64,000 nt of DNA from Gemmatimonadota bacterium. Its GTDB lineage: Bacteria > Gemmatimonadota > Gemmatimonadetes > Gemmatimonadales > GWC2-71-9. The position numbers and the translations under genes are program-made. Where the stretch lies: assembly GCA_016720805.1 (NCBI GenBank), contig JADKJZ010000001.1, positions 310,001 to 374,000 of the forward strand, given 5' to 3'. Position 1 is the first letter of the stretch. Every line of letters starts with the position of its first letter. This document shows positions 16,012 through 25,747 of the stretch, piece after piece. The notes under the pieces were generated by a model. That model was given only the letters and a program-made list of their open reading frames with translations, did not search any database and was not told the DNA's origin.

Positions 16012-17263
16012 ATGCGCTTCCTGATGGTCTGCACGTTCTATCCCCCCTATTCCTTCGGTGGCGACGCGATCAGCATTCGCGAATGGTCGCAGGCGCTCGT
16101 GCGCCGCGGTCATCACGTGACTGTGGTGCATGCTGCCGAGGCCTTCACGGCGCTCCACCCCGATCCCCGCACCGCAGGCCGCCGACGACGGCATCGAGGT
16201 CATCGCCCTCCAGAGCCGTTGGCCGACCCTCTCCGCGGCGCTCGTGCAGCAGGTCGGCGCGCCCGTGCTGCATCGACGGCAGCTCCGCCACCTGCTGCAG
16301 CATGGCGGCTACGACGTGGTGGTCTACCACAATCCCTCGTTGATCGGTGGCCCAGGGATGCTCGCGTGGCCCACCACCGCCACGACGGTCTACGTGGCGC
16401 GGGAGCACTGGCTGGTCTGCGCAACGCACGTGCTGCTGCGCAACAAGCGCGAGCCGTGCACCACGCGAAGCTGCCTGCGCTGCAGCCTGGTCTATCGCCG
16501 GCCGCCGCAGCTGTGGCGCTATACCGGCGCGATGGCGCGCGGCCTCGCCAAGATGGACCTGGTCATTGCCCTGAGCGAGTTCAGTCGCGACAAGCACCGC
16601 GAAGGCGGGGTGATCCGGCCCATGGCGGTGCTTCCCAATTTTGTCCCCGACCAGCCGGCTCCCGTCGATCCCCTCGCCGAGCCGCACGGTCCGGCTCGCC
16701 GACGGCCGTACTTTCTCTTCGTCGGGCGGCTCGAGCGCATCAAGGGGCTGGACGATGTCATCCCGCTCTTCCGCGCACTCCCCGATGTCGACCTGCTGAT
16801 CGTGGGGGAGGGGAGCGACGGCGACCGCCTCCGCGAGCTGGGGCGCGACGTGCCGAACGTGCACTTCCTCGGCCGGATCGCCCACGAGCGCGTGGCGAGC
16901 TACTACCGGGACGCGATCGCGACCGTGGTCCCCTCGATGGGATTCGAGGCGTTCGCGCGAGTGCTGATCGAATCGATGCAGGCTGGGGTGCCGTTCGTGG
17001 CGCGCCGCATCGGCCCGGCAGTCGAGGTGGCCGCCGCCTCCGGCGCAGGCGAGCTCTTCGGCTCGTCGGACGAGCTGCTGGTCATCCTGCGCCGCCTGGC
17101 CGAGGACCGCGGCTATCGTGATGGGCTCGCGTCGCGCGCCCGGTCGGCCGTGTCCCTCCACTGGTCGGAGGCCGTCGTGGTGGAGCGATTTCTGGCGCTG
17201 ATCCGTGGCGTGCGCGGAGAGGAGGAGGTGAGCGCCCCCGCTGGGATCAACTCGGAGGCGTGA
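16012..17263 (+). CDS. GT4-family glycosyltransferase (frameshifted in a C-run)
   Basis: The first frame (from ATG 16012) gives MRFLMVCTFYPPYSFGGDAI and continues to about residue 50. After one surplus C in the CCCC run at 16165-16168 the second frame continues as APQAADDGIEVIAL to the stop at 17263. Together this is about 416 residues with a GT-B fold. The C-terminal donor domain has FLFVGRLERIKGLDDVI, LLIVGEGSDGDRL, VHFLGRI and GFEAFARVLIESMQAG with the conserved Glu pair. A Cys-rich segment, CTTRSCLRCSLVYRR, lies mid-protein. The substrate is unknown; a surface polysaccharide or glycolipid is likely. The gene ends 17 bp into the convergent ABC exporter gene. Confidence 0.82.
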
Positions 17264-19106
17264 GTTCCTCGCCCGGATTGGTGAAGCGATTCTGCTCGCG
17301 CCGGTACTGTCGCTGATAGAGCGAGTGATATCGGCCGCCCAGCGCCAGCAGCTCCTCGTGCGTGCCCGACTCAACGATCGCTCCCGCCTCCAGCACCAGG
17401 ATCCGATCGGCGCTCGTGATGGTGGAGAGCCGATGCGCGATCACGAAGGAAGTGCGCCCGCGGCGCAACGCCTCCAGCCCTTCCTGCACCATCGCCTCGC
17501 TCTCGCTATCCAGGCTGGAGGTCGCCTCGTCGAGCAGCAGGATCGCGGGGTCGGCCAGGATCGCCCGGGCGATTGCCACGCGCTGGCGCTGGCCACCGGA
17601 GAGCTTCACGCCGCGTTCGCCGACGATCGTGTCGTACCCCCCGGGGAACTGCGCGATGAATTCGTCGCAGTGCGCAATGCGACCGACCGCGCGGACCTGC
17701 TCCAGCGACGCCTCGGGACGCGAGAAGCGGATGTTCTCGAGGATGGTCCCGTCGAAGAGGAAGTTGTCCTGCAGCACCATCCCCAGCCGGCCTCGAAACG
17801 CGCGGAGTTGCAGCGTGGCGAGGTCCAGCCCGTCGATGCGGATGGTCCCGCTGGTCGGCCGATTGAAGGCGGTGAGCAGCGACAGGAGGGTGCTCTTGCC
17901 GGAGCCGGATGCCCCGACCAGGGCGGTGGTCGTGCCGGCTGGCGCCGTGAAGGAGACCTGCCGCAGGACGGGAACACCCGGGACGTACTCGAAGCTGACC
18001 TGCTCGAATTGCACCTCGCCGCGGAGCGGTGGCACGGCGACGCGTCCGGCGTCCTCCTGATCCTCGGTGGGGAGGTCGAGCAGTTCGCGGATCCGATCGA
18101 GGCCTGCAAATGCCTCGGCCACCTGGGTGCCCACCTGCGCGATCTGGATCAGCGGGGCCGCGACCAGTCCCGCAAAGAGGACGTACATGCCGAGGTCGCC
18201 CAATGTGAGCGTGCCGGCCCGAAGCGCGTTGCCGCCCAGCAGGATCATGATCACCGCGATCGCGCCGATCACCACCGTGGTCAGCGCACTGATCAGCGAC
18301 CACCCCGTGATCGAGATGGCGCTGCTCCGGAGGATGCGGTGGATGCCGCGCGTAAAGACGAGATCCTCACGCCGCTCGGCGACGTAGGACTTGACGATGC
18401 GGATCCCGCCGAGCGTCTCGGCCAGCCGGCCGGTGACTTCGGCGCTCTGCCGATTGCGTTCGCGGAAGACCGGCCGCAGCCTGGAGAAGGCGACGGCCAG
18501 CGTGGCCCCGAAGATCGCCAGCACCACCATGACCACGGCGGTGATCTGCCAGCTGATATGGAGCAGCACCGCCAGGGCGGCGGTGGCGGTGAAGAGGCCG
18601 CCGAGGAGCTCGGTGAAGCCGGTGCCGACCAGATTGCGGAGTCCATCGGCGTCCGACATGATGCGCGACACCAGCACCCCGACCTGCGTCGCATCGAACT
18701 GGCGCACCGGCAGGCGCAACACGTGCGCCTCGACCCGTCGGCGCATGTTGGCGACGGCACGTTGGGCGGCGATGCCGAGCACCTGCGACAACGCGAAGCC
18801 GGTGCTCGCCTGAATGAGCGTGGCCAGCGCCACGACGCCGGCAAGCGGGAGGAGCAGGTCGTACTGTCCGGCGACGATCACATGGTCGATCAGGTACTTC
18901 GACGACGCCGGCAGGACCAACCCGGCACCCCGACTGACCAGCATGAGGAGCACGCCCGCGCCGAGCCGGGCGCGATGCTGCCGCAACAAGTCGCGGGATT
19001 CCCGCCACGCGGTCTGCAGGGAGGCGCGCTGGTGGAGCGTGTCCTCCGCGTTGGCCGGCACGAACTTGCCCTGGCCTTCGCCGCGCTGTGACGGCCTTAT
19101 GCGCAC
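17247..19106 (-). CDS. ABC transporter, fused membrane and ATPase domains (MsbA/ABCB type exporter)
   Basis: A 619-residue half-transporter. About six membrane helices occupy residues 45-330 (for example LGAGVLLMLVSRGAGLVLP). The nucleotide-binding domain has Walker A GASGSGKST (about 394-402), LSGGQ (about 500), Walker B AILLLDEATSSLD (about 515-527) and the H-loop IAHRLS. It would act as a homodimer exporting lipid, glycolipid or drug across the inner membrane. The gene lies just downstream of the TonB receptor on the same strand (27-bp gap) and converges with a glycosyltransferase, which allows a surface glycolipid function. The substrate is not defined by sequence. Confidence 0.9.
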   Translation of the reverse strand: MRIRPSQRGEGQGKFVPANAEDTLHQRASLQTAWRESRDLLRQHRARLGAGVLLMLVSRGAGLVLPASSKYLIDHVIVAGQYDLLLPLAGVVALATLIQASTGFALSQVLGIAAQRAVANMRRRVEAHVLRLPVRQFDATQVGVLVSRIMSDADGLRNLVGTGFTELLGGLFTATAALAVLLHISWQITAVVMVVLAIFGATLAVAFSRLRPVFRERNRQSAEVTGRLAETLGGIRIVKSYVAERREDLVFTRGIHRILRSSAISITGWSLISALTTVVIGAIAVIMILLGGNALRAGTLTLGDLGMYVLFAGLVAAPLIQIAQVGTQVAEAFAGLDRIRELLDLPTEDQEDAGRVAVPPLRGEVQFEQVSFEYVPGVPVLRQVSFTAPAGTTTALVGASGSGKSTLLSLLTAFNRPTSGTIRIDGLDLATLQLRAFRGRLGMVLQDNFLFDGTILENIRFSRPEASLEQVRAVGRIAHCDEFIAQFPGGYDTIVGERGVKLSGGQRQRVAIARAILADPAILLLDEATSSLDSESEAMVQEGLEALRRGRTSFVIAHRLSTITSADRILVLEAGAIVESGTHEELLALGGRYHSLYQRQYRREQNRFTNPGEELTPPS

Positions 19107-19133
19107 GATGTCCCCGTCACGCGTCCGGGGTGG

Positions 19134-21263
19134 TTACCACGACGACTTCACGCCGACGGTGATCCACCGCGGCATCGCGACCTCCACGTAGCCGTTGGTG
19201 CTGCGGGTCACCTCGTACCTGGTGTCGAAGAGGTTCTCCACCTTGACGTAGGCCGTCGCCTGGGGAACAATCTGGCGAGAGACGCGAACGCCGGTGACGA
19301 AGAAGCGCTTGAGCGGCGTGGTGTTGAGGTCGTCGTCCTGGCGCGCCCCCACGTAACGCTGCTCCACGGTGATCGTCGCCAGCCGCGGTTGGTCGAAGGT
19401 GACGGTCGCGCTGGCCATGTGCTTGGCCGCACCACGGGCGAGCTTGCCATCGATCTCGTCGCCGGGCGCGTCGACGCGCGTCGGGTTGAAGGTGTAGCTC
19501 CCCCAGACGCTCCAGTGCGCCGCTGGATGCAGCTCCAGTTCCGACTCGAGGCCGAGGGTGCGGAGACCGGCGACGTTGCGGCGCTGCCGGCAGGCCTGGT
19601 TGCGCGGCACGGGACCACATTCCGTGAAGATCTGCCCGTTGGCCGTCGAGGTGCCGATGGTGTAGTCGAGGATCGCATCCTCGACCTTGTTCAGGAAGGT
19701 GTTGAGGCGCAGCACCGTGGACCGCGACGGGAGGAAGTCGACGCCAAGCTCCACGCCGCGCAACGTCTCCGGGCGGAGTGACGGATTCGCCGCGATGACC
19801 GCCCCGCGGGTCGAGTAGTTCGTCTGGTAGAGTTCGAACAGGGTCGGAGCCCGGAGCGCCGTGTACGTCCCGGCACGCCACGTCATCCGCGGTGAGCTCT
19901 CGAAGCGCACGCCCACGCTGTAGTTGAGGCGGGTCCGGGCCGCGGTGGCGTATGCGGTATCGATCACGACCGTTCCCGCCGGGAGCGTGGTGTCCAGGCG
20001 ATAGCCGTCGACGTTTCGCATCCGATCGCCACGCACGGCGACCTGCACCTGCCATCGATCGGTCAGCCGCAGGTTGTCCTGCAGGAAGAGGCCGCCCAAC
20101 TGCTGCCGTCCCCCGTTGCCGCGGTTGAGCGTCCAGCTCCCATTCGTGAAGTTGCCGAGTTCGTCAATCGTTCCGTCCGCGTTGGAGACGTCGAGGCCGG
20201 CCGCCACCTGATGCCGACGGCCCACGAGCTGCGACCATTGCAGCGAGGCGGCAGTCACCGTGGCCGACTGCGTCTGATCGCGGTTGGGCGTCTCGGTGTT
20301 GCGATCGTTGGAGACGATGCCGCTGTGATTGAGATAATTGGTGTGCGTCCGATAGCTGCGCAACGACCAGACCCCTCCCGCCGCGGTCAGCCAGCGCAGC
20401 CCCGCGCGGAATTCAGACGCGCTCGACGTGTTGCCGCCACCGGGAGTCGGACCACGGGAGTCGAGGTCGAAGTAGCTCCCGCTGGCCGTGGCCTGGAGCG
20501 ACGACGAGAGGTCGTACGCCAACTGGCCGGTGACCACCTTGCCGTCTTGTCGCCCGAGGGGACGTCCACCGTGCCGCGCAGGTCGGGGCGGGTGACGAAG
20601 TAGCCGTCCGTGCCAGCCCAATCGGTCGTGATGGAGGCACGCAACCGTGACGCCACCACATTGCCGGTCAACGTGCCGCGATAGCTGCCGCCCGTGCCTC
20701 CCTCCGCCTGCGCCTGCAGCCCGGAGCCGCCGGCATCCGCGTCAGGATGTTGACGACTCCCCCGAGCGACCGACTGCCCCAGATCATCGATCCGCCGCCG
20801 CGGATCACCTCGATCCGATCAACCAGGGCCAGGGGAATCCGATTCCATTGCATGTAGCCGTTGAACCCATCGTTGAGCGGCACGCCGTCGACCAGGATCA
20901 GCGTCCGCCCACCCGAACTGCCGGAGAGCCCGCGGAACGACGCCACGCGTCGACCAGGGCTGCTGGCCGAGGCACTCTGGTGATCGCGCATGGTGAAGCC
21001 GGGGATGCGCCACAACAGGCTCGGCACCGTCGAGGCGCTGGTCGTCGCCAGATCCTGCCGCGTGATCGCCGTGACGTGGACGGGGCTCTGGCCGACCAAT
21101 TCGCTGACCCGCGAGGCGGTGGTGACAATCTCGCCGAGCTTGGTGATCGGACGCTTGAGCGCACTGTCCGGCTTGGCTTGCGCCGCGAGGAGGCCGGGCA
21201 GCAGCGCTATCGGCATCAGCAGCGTGCCGTGGGGAAGCGGCGTGGCCGTGGCGTGGGGGTCAT
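19134..21263 (-). CDS. TonB-dependent outer-membrane receptor (three single-base shifts)
   Basis: The protein must be read in pieces. ATG 21263 gives MTPTPRPRRF. A missing base in the GGGG run at 21231-21234 leads to the signal peptide core LLMPIALLPGLLAAQA. The plug domain follows (VTTASRVSELVGQSPVHVT, VDGVPLNDGFNG, WGSRSLGGVVNILTR). Shifts near 20727-20735 and 20545-20560 then lead into the barrel, which ends GYVEVAMPRWITVGVKSSW. The barrel has NLFDTRYE near the C-terminus, as in vitamin B12/siderophore-type receptors. A clean ATG at 21216 is the alternative start. The gene overlaps the upstream binding-protein gene by ATGA, so the receptor belongs to the ABC importer operon. Confidence 0.83.
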
Positions 21264-22270
21264 TGCGGGGTCCTTGGTGAAGTGCGGAGCAGGATCGTGT
21301 CGGTGGCGGCCACCAGCGTGGAGTCCCAGAACTGCGCCGGCGTCGCGGGAGTCGCAGCGAGCTTCTGTCCGACCAGCCACTGCTGGTAGGCCATGACGCC
21401 GTCAAGGTTCATCCGTCCGTCGGCACGGAAGGTCGGCCAGCAGGCATTCGCGAGCGACGTGGAATCCAGCCCGGTTGCACGCTGCAGCGCGGCGAGGTTC
21501 GCCGCCGTCTTGCCTTCGCTGAAGGTGGCCACACCCCGGCGGTACGCCGCAAGAAAGCGGATGCCGACACCGCGATCCCGGGTGAGCAGCCGTTCGCCGA
21601 CAAGGAGTCCACCGATTTCCACGTTCGGCGTGGCGTCCTGCGAGCGCAACCAGAAGGTCCCGCTGCGGGTCGCCCGACTCAAAAACGGCTCGGCCAGGAT
21701 GGCGGCGTCGAAGGTCCCCTTCGTCAACGCCTGTTCGGCGAGCTCGGCCTGCAGCCGGACCAGTTCGAAGGAGGCAAGCTGCAGTCCCTGCGACTCGAGG
21801 TCGCGGCTCATCAAGTACCGGAACATCCCATCGCTGGAGACGCGGAGCTTGTGCATGTGGCGCGGCGCGTCGGCCGGCGACAGTCCCGGGCGGAGCACCA
21901 CGCCAACGTAGGGACACGCCGTCGGCGTCAGGGACACCGTCGACGTGATGAACTTCATGGCGCCGCCGCGCACCATCGCCCCGAAGTAGCCGGCCTGGAA
22001 GAGTTCCACCGCCGCGTCGAGCTTGTTGGTGAGCAGCGCCACGAGCACGTCCTCGTGCTGGCGCACCGGCACGAACTCGATGGCCACGCCAGCCTCGCGG
22101 AAGTAGCCCGCCTCGGCGGCGAGTGACATGGCGGCCTGGCTGAGTCCCGTGGCATTGGCGACCCGCACGGTGTCGAGGTGCGGCGTGGCGGCAGTCCGGG
22201 TGTCACTGCCGCAGCCACTGAGAATGGTGGCGAACCAGAAGAGCGCAAGGCCATGACGAATGCGGATCAT
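21260..22270 (-). CDS. ABC transporter substrate-binding lipoprotein (NMT1/SsuA/TauA-like)
   Basis: A 336-residue periplasmic binding protein with a lipoprotein signal (LALFWFATILSGC). The fold signature is seen in VRVANATGLSQAAMSLAAEA followed by GYFREAGVAIEFVPV, then LLTNKLDAAVELFQAG and TPTACPYVGVVLRPG. These are features of the NMT1/THI5 and SsuA/NrtA group, which bind sulfonates, nitrate, thiamine precursors or aromatic acids. It overlaps the upstream adenylating enzyme gene and the downstream TonB receptor gene by ATGA. The specificity cannot be read from sequence. Confidence 0.85.
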   Translation of the reverse strand: MIRIRHGLALFWFATILSGCGSDTRTAATPHLDTVRVANATGLSQAAMSLAAEAGYFREAGVAIEFVPVRQHEDVLVALLTNKLDAAVELFQAGYFGAMVRGGAMKFITSTVSLTPTACPYVGVVLRPGLSPADAPRHMHKLRVSSDGMFRYLMSRDLESQGLQLASFELVRLQAELAEQALTKGTFDAAILAEPFLSRATRSGTFWLRSQDATPNVEIGGLLVGERLLTRDRGVGIRFLAAYRRGVATFSEGKTAANLAALQRATGLDSTSLANACWPTFRADGRMNLDGVMAYQQWLVGQKLAATPATPAQFWDSTLVAATDTILLRTSPRTPQ

Positions 22271-23916
22271 GTCACGACCCCACGGGTGGCTGCCGGCGGG
22301 GCACTGGCAGCGCGGCTGGAGTGGAGCGGCATCACCTTGCCGCGGGCGGTCACATACGGGGCCTCGCGCCGCACCCGCAACGTACCAGCCTGCGTCCAGG
22401 CGTTGGACGCCGAGGCGCCGCCGGCATCGATCCGGCGCAGCGCGTCGAGCACCAGGTGCACGGCCGCGGCCTCGTCGACATCGGGAAGATGCGGGGCGAT
22501 CCGCAGGACCACCTGCGTGAAGCCGCGCTCGTCCTCCAGCTCCTCGAGTTGATAGTCCAGCGGCGAACCCCCGAAGCGAGCCGGCAGGACCTCGTCGATC
22601 ACCTGCTCGACATCGCTGCCCACCAGGGTGATCCCTTCGCCGGTCAGTTTCTTGAAGCTGCGGATCCCGCGCAGGTGCGTCGCATACCCCAACCGCTCCC
22701 ACGGGCACCCGCAGGGGCGCTGGTCGATCACACCGTAGTCGTCCGACTCCACGTTGATCAACACCTTGCCGGCCGTCGGGAGGAGGGTGGTGTAGCAGAA
22801 GGCGGCGACTTCGACGGCGAACCCCGGGACCGTGCGCGAAGACTGAATCACGGCCAGATGATCCTGGAAGAAATGCTGGTCATTGGGGTCGTCGGAATGC
22901 AGACACGCCGATCCGACCGACCCCACTTCCGAGAACGAGTAGTTCGCGATGAACCGCGCACCGCTCCGCCGCACCATGGCGACCTTGGCCGGGGTCGGCG
23001 GCTCGCCGCCGCCTGCCATGATCACGCCCTCGAGCGACAGGCCGGCGTCGATGGCGGCCGCCGCGACCCGGACCAATCGGCTCACCGGCGCGCGGACCAC
23101 CGCCGTACCCTCCGCGCGCGCCGTCTCGTGTGCCCAGCGCGCCAGGCGCTCGGCCTTGTCGAACGGGAGGAAGACCGGCCGGCGCACCGGGGCACCGGTG
23201 AGTCGCGCCCACGCCACCGCGACCTCCGTCGCGTAGAGGAACCGGGATGACGTACCATCGCGGCCGCCGACGGAGGAGGTGAACCACCGTTCGAGGCGCT
23301 CGCCCGCCGGGATCGCCATCAGTGCATGCGTCAGTCCATTGCCCGGGGGGATGTTCTGCCAGCGAGCGACCGGGGCATCGATGATGCCGTGCACGGCGCG
23401 GAAGGTCACCCGATGCGGCATGCGCCCGCGCATCGCCATCAGGTCCATTCGCGCCCGGCGTGACGGGCCCGTGGTGCCGCCGGAGCCAACGGCGAAGTAC
23501 CGTCGGTGCGTCGGATTGGAGAAGTCATCGGCGGTGCAGGGGATCTCGCGGCCGTTCCGCACGATGGGTGTCCGTCCCTTGAATTCCTCGAAGGTGAGGT
23601 GGACACCGGCGTCGTGCAGCCGACGGAGGGTGGGTTCGAGCCCGTGGTCGGCGATCATCCGCTCCAGGTCGCCATACTCGCAGCGGGCCTCGGCTAGCAG
23701 GGCACGGTAGGGACTCTGGGGATGATCGACCACGCCACGCCGAACGAGGGCGAGGAAGTTCGCGGCGCGATGCGCGAGTCGGTCGGCGAGGATCGCTTCT
23801 GCCTGCGCCGGTGACATCCGCTCACGGAGGAAACTCGGCAGTCCCAGCAGGAAACGCCCGAAGGCGGTCACCTCCGAGGCGATGTTGTCCCCTGGCGTGG
23901 CGCGGGCGGCGCTCAG
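22267..23916 (-). CDS. Phenylacetate-CoA-ligase-like adenylate-forming enzyme
   Basis: A protein of about 549 residues of the PaaK/LuxE-like ANL group. The phosphate-binding segment is AVGSGGTTGPSRRARMD, and the adenine-side segments are ANYSFSEVGSVGSAC and FCYTTLLPTAGKVLINVES. Like PaaK relatives it has a C-x-C pair (RPCGCPWERLG) followed by RGIRSFKKLTGEGI. It would activate a carboxylic acid with ATP, perhaps to a CoA ester. The start is probably CTG 23916-23914, overlapping the permease stop as CTGA; GTG at 23871 is the alternative. Its place between ABC importer genes suggests that it activates the imported acid. Confidence 0.75.
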   Translation of the reverse strand: MSAARATPGDNIASEVTAFGRFLLGLPSFLRERMSPAQAEAILADRLAHRAANFLALVRRGVVDHPQSPYRALLAEARCEYGDLERMIADHGLEPTLRRLHDAGVHLTFEEFKGRTPIVRNGREIPCTADDFSNPTHRRYFAVGSGGTTGPSRRARMDLMAMRGRMPHRVTFRAVHGIIDAPVARWQNIPPGNGLTHALMAIPAGERLERWFTSSVGGRDGTSSRFLYATEVAVAWARLTGAPVRRPVFLPFDKAERLARWAHETARAEGTAVVRAPVSRLVRVAAAAIDAGLSLEGVIMAGGGEPPTPAKVAMVRRSGARFIANYSFSEVGSVGSACLHSDDPNDQHFFQDHLAVIQSSRTVPGFAVEVAAFCYTTLLPTAGKVLINVESDDYGVIDQRPCGCPWERLGYATHLRGIRSFKKLTGEGITLVGSDVEQVIDEVLPARFGGSPLDYQLEELEDERGFTQVVLRIAPHLPDVDEAAAVHLVLDALRRIDAGGASASNAWTQAGTLRVRREAPYVTARGKVMPLHSSRAASAPPAATRGVVT

Positions 23917-24698
23917 ATGCCGACGCCCGAGTCGGTCAGCCACGGCGCCCAGCGATGCGTCAGGGTGCGGATGGCCAGTGTGAGCGCCATGCCGACCAGC
24001 GCCACCACGATCAGGGTCGCGTAGAGCTGTTCGATCCGGAAGACCTGCCATGAGAGCCACAGCAATGAGCCGAGGCCGGTGTGCGCGGAAATCATCTCCA
24101 CGCCGATGGCTGAGAGAAACGCCACGTTGGCCGAGATGCGCAGGCCGGTGAGGACCAGCGGCAGGCTGCCCGGGAGGAGGATGCGAAAGAACATTGCCCG
24201 AGTTCCGGCGCCGTAGTTGCGGGCCAGGTCGAGTTGCACCGGACTGATCGCCTGCACACCGGCCATCGTGTTGATGAGGCTCGGGAAGAACGCGCCGATG
24301 GCGATTGCCGCGATCTTCGACTCTTCGCCGATGCCGAGGAGGACGATCAGGATCGGGAAGAGGGCGATCTTCGGAATCGGGTGAATCCCCGCCACGATCG
24401 GATCGATCGCTCGGCGAAGTGTCGGCCACCACCCCATCGCGAGGCCGAGCGCCACGCCGACACCAGCGCCGAGGAGCAGGCCGATGGTCAGCCGGAGCAG
24501 CGTCGCGCTCAGATTGGTGAGCATGACCCCGTTCGCCAGCAGCGCCAGCAGCTCACGGATGATGGTGCTCGGGGCCGGGGTGAGCAACGGCGAGACACCG
24601 CCCCACCGGACGCCGGCTTCCCATGTGCCGAGGAGTGCCACGACCACGGCCGGGGAAAGCCAGGCCAGCCGATCGGGGGCGCGCGTGGCCGCTCTCAT
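23913..24698 (-). CDS. ABC transporter permease (SsuC/TauC-like)
   Basis: A 261-residue inner-membrane permease with about six helices (for example LAWLSPAVVVALLGTW). The BPD_transp_1 coupling motif is in the segment VQAISPVQLDLARNYGAGTR and the following MFFRILLPGSLPLVLTGLRI (EAA loop). Length and motifs fit the sulfonate/nitrate/taurine importer group. It overlaps the ATPase gene upstream by ATGA (24695-24698). Confidence 0.9.
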   Translation of the reverse strand: MRAATRAPDRLAWLSPAVVVALLGTWEAGVRWGGVSPLLTPAPSTIIRELLALLANGVMLTNLSATLLRLTIGLLLGAGVGVALGLAMGWWPTLRRAIDPIVAGIHPIPKIALFPILIVLLGIGEESKIAAIAIGAFFPSLINTMAGVQAISPVQLDLARNYGAGTRAMFFRILLPGSLPLVLTGLRISANVAFLSAIGVEMISAHTGLGSLLWLSWQVFRIEQLYATLIVVALVGMALTLAIRTLTHRWAPWLTDSGVGI

Positions 24699-25525
24699 CG
24701 CTCGGTGAGCCCGCTGCCGACTTCCTCACCGAGCAGGTGCCAGATGTGCGAGATCAATTCCTGCGCCTTGCGCGAGACGTCGCGGGGGTCGCGCGGGCGT
24801 CCCACCGTGACGGTGATCTCTTCGCGGATCCGCCCCGGATGTCCGCTCATGACGACGACACGATCGGCGAGCAACACGGCCTCATGAATGTCATGCGTCA
24901 CGAAGAGCACCAGGCGCTTGCTCTCCGACCAGACGCGCAACAATTCTGTCTGGAGCACCCACCGCGTCTGCGCGTCGAGCGCGCCGAAGGGTTCGTCCAT
25001 CAGCAGGATCGGCGATTCCGCCACGAAGGCACGGCCGATGCCGACACGTTGCCGCATGCCGACCGAGAGCTCGTGCGGGAAATGGTGCGCGTACCGTGCG
25101 AGGCCCACCCGTTCCAGGTAGCGCTGCGCCCGCTCGCGGCGCTCGGCGCGACCGACGCCCTGCATCTCCAGTCCGAAGGCGACATTGTCGACGACACTCA
25201 TCCAGGGAAAGGTGCCATTCTCCTGCACGACCAGGCCGCCGCGCGGGCTGCCCGCCCCACCGGGGACGTCGCCATAGAGGATGCGGCCGGAGGTCGGGGC
25301 CATCAGGCCGGCGATGGCCCGGATCAACGTCGACTTGCCGCAGCCACTCGGACCCACCAGCGACACGAATTCCTGCGGGCGGAGCGAGAGCGAGATTCGA
25401 TCGAGGGCGGGGACCGAGCCGCGTTCGCTGCGATAGGAGCAGCTGAGTTCCTGGCAGTGGACCGAAAGGCCTGGACCAGCCGTGGTGACGGACAGCTCAC
25501 CCCTGCGCTGGGGCTGGCTCGTCAT
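24695..25525 (-). CDS. ABC transporter ATP-binding protein (SsuB/TauB-like)
   Basis: A 276-residue ATPase with Walker A GPSGCGKST, Q-loop VVQENGTFPWMS, signature LSVGMRQRVGIGRA (an LSxG variant with M in place of G), Walker B ILLMDEPFGALD and the H-loop FVTHDIHEAV. It energises import through the adjacent permease. The ATG at 25525 is the first gene of a minus-strand run reaching at least 19134. Its upstream region is the almost pure G/C block, so its promoter cannot be read reliably. Confidence 0.9.
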   Translation of the reverse strand: MTSQPQRRGELSVTTAGPGLSVHCQELSCSYRSERGSVPALDRISLSLRPQEFVSLVGPSGCGKSTLIRAIAGLMAPTSGRILYGDVPGGAGSPRGGLVVQENGTFPWMSVVDNVAFGLEMQGVGRAERRERAQRYLERVGLARYAHHFPHELSVGMRQRVGIGRAFVAESPILLMDEPFGALDAQTRWVLQTELLRVWSESKRLVLFVTHDIHEAVLLADRVVVMSGHPGRIREEITVTVGRPRDPRDVSRKAQELISHIWHLLGEEVGSGLTER

Positions 25526-25747
25526 TCGACACCGCCCGCTGGGGCGGCGGGCAGTAAATAGTGGGGGCGGGCGCGCCCAAAGGCCTGAAGGTCCATGCTC
25601 CCAAAATGCCCTCCTGTCGCGGCTTTGTCCAAGGCGTGTGGGGTAGTCGGTTCGGGAGGGCGAAGGCGCCGCCGGTGTCGGCTTCCACCCGGGCCAGTCG
25701 TTGCAATGCGGCATCGCGGCGGGGGCGCTGCATTGGTTGGACTGGGA
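25526..25747. other. Leader region of the ABC operon, no gene called
   Basis: A short open frame on the minus strand reads into the G/C block but has no recognisable domain. GCCCGC and GCGGGC on the minus strand (about 25531-25552) could form a 6-bp hairpin just before the ATPase start. No known riboswitch structure was recognised. Confidence 0.3.
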
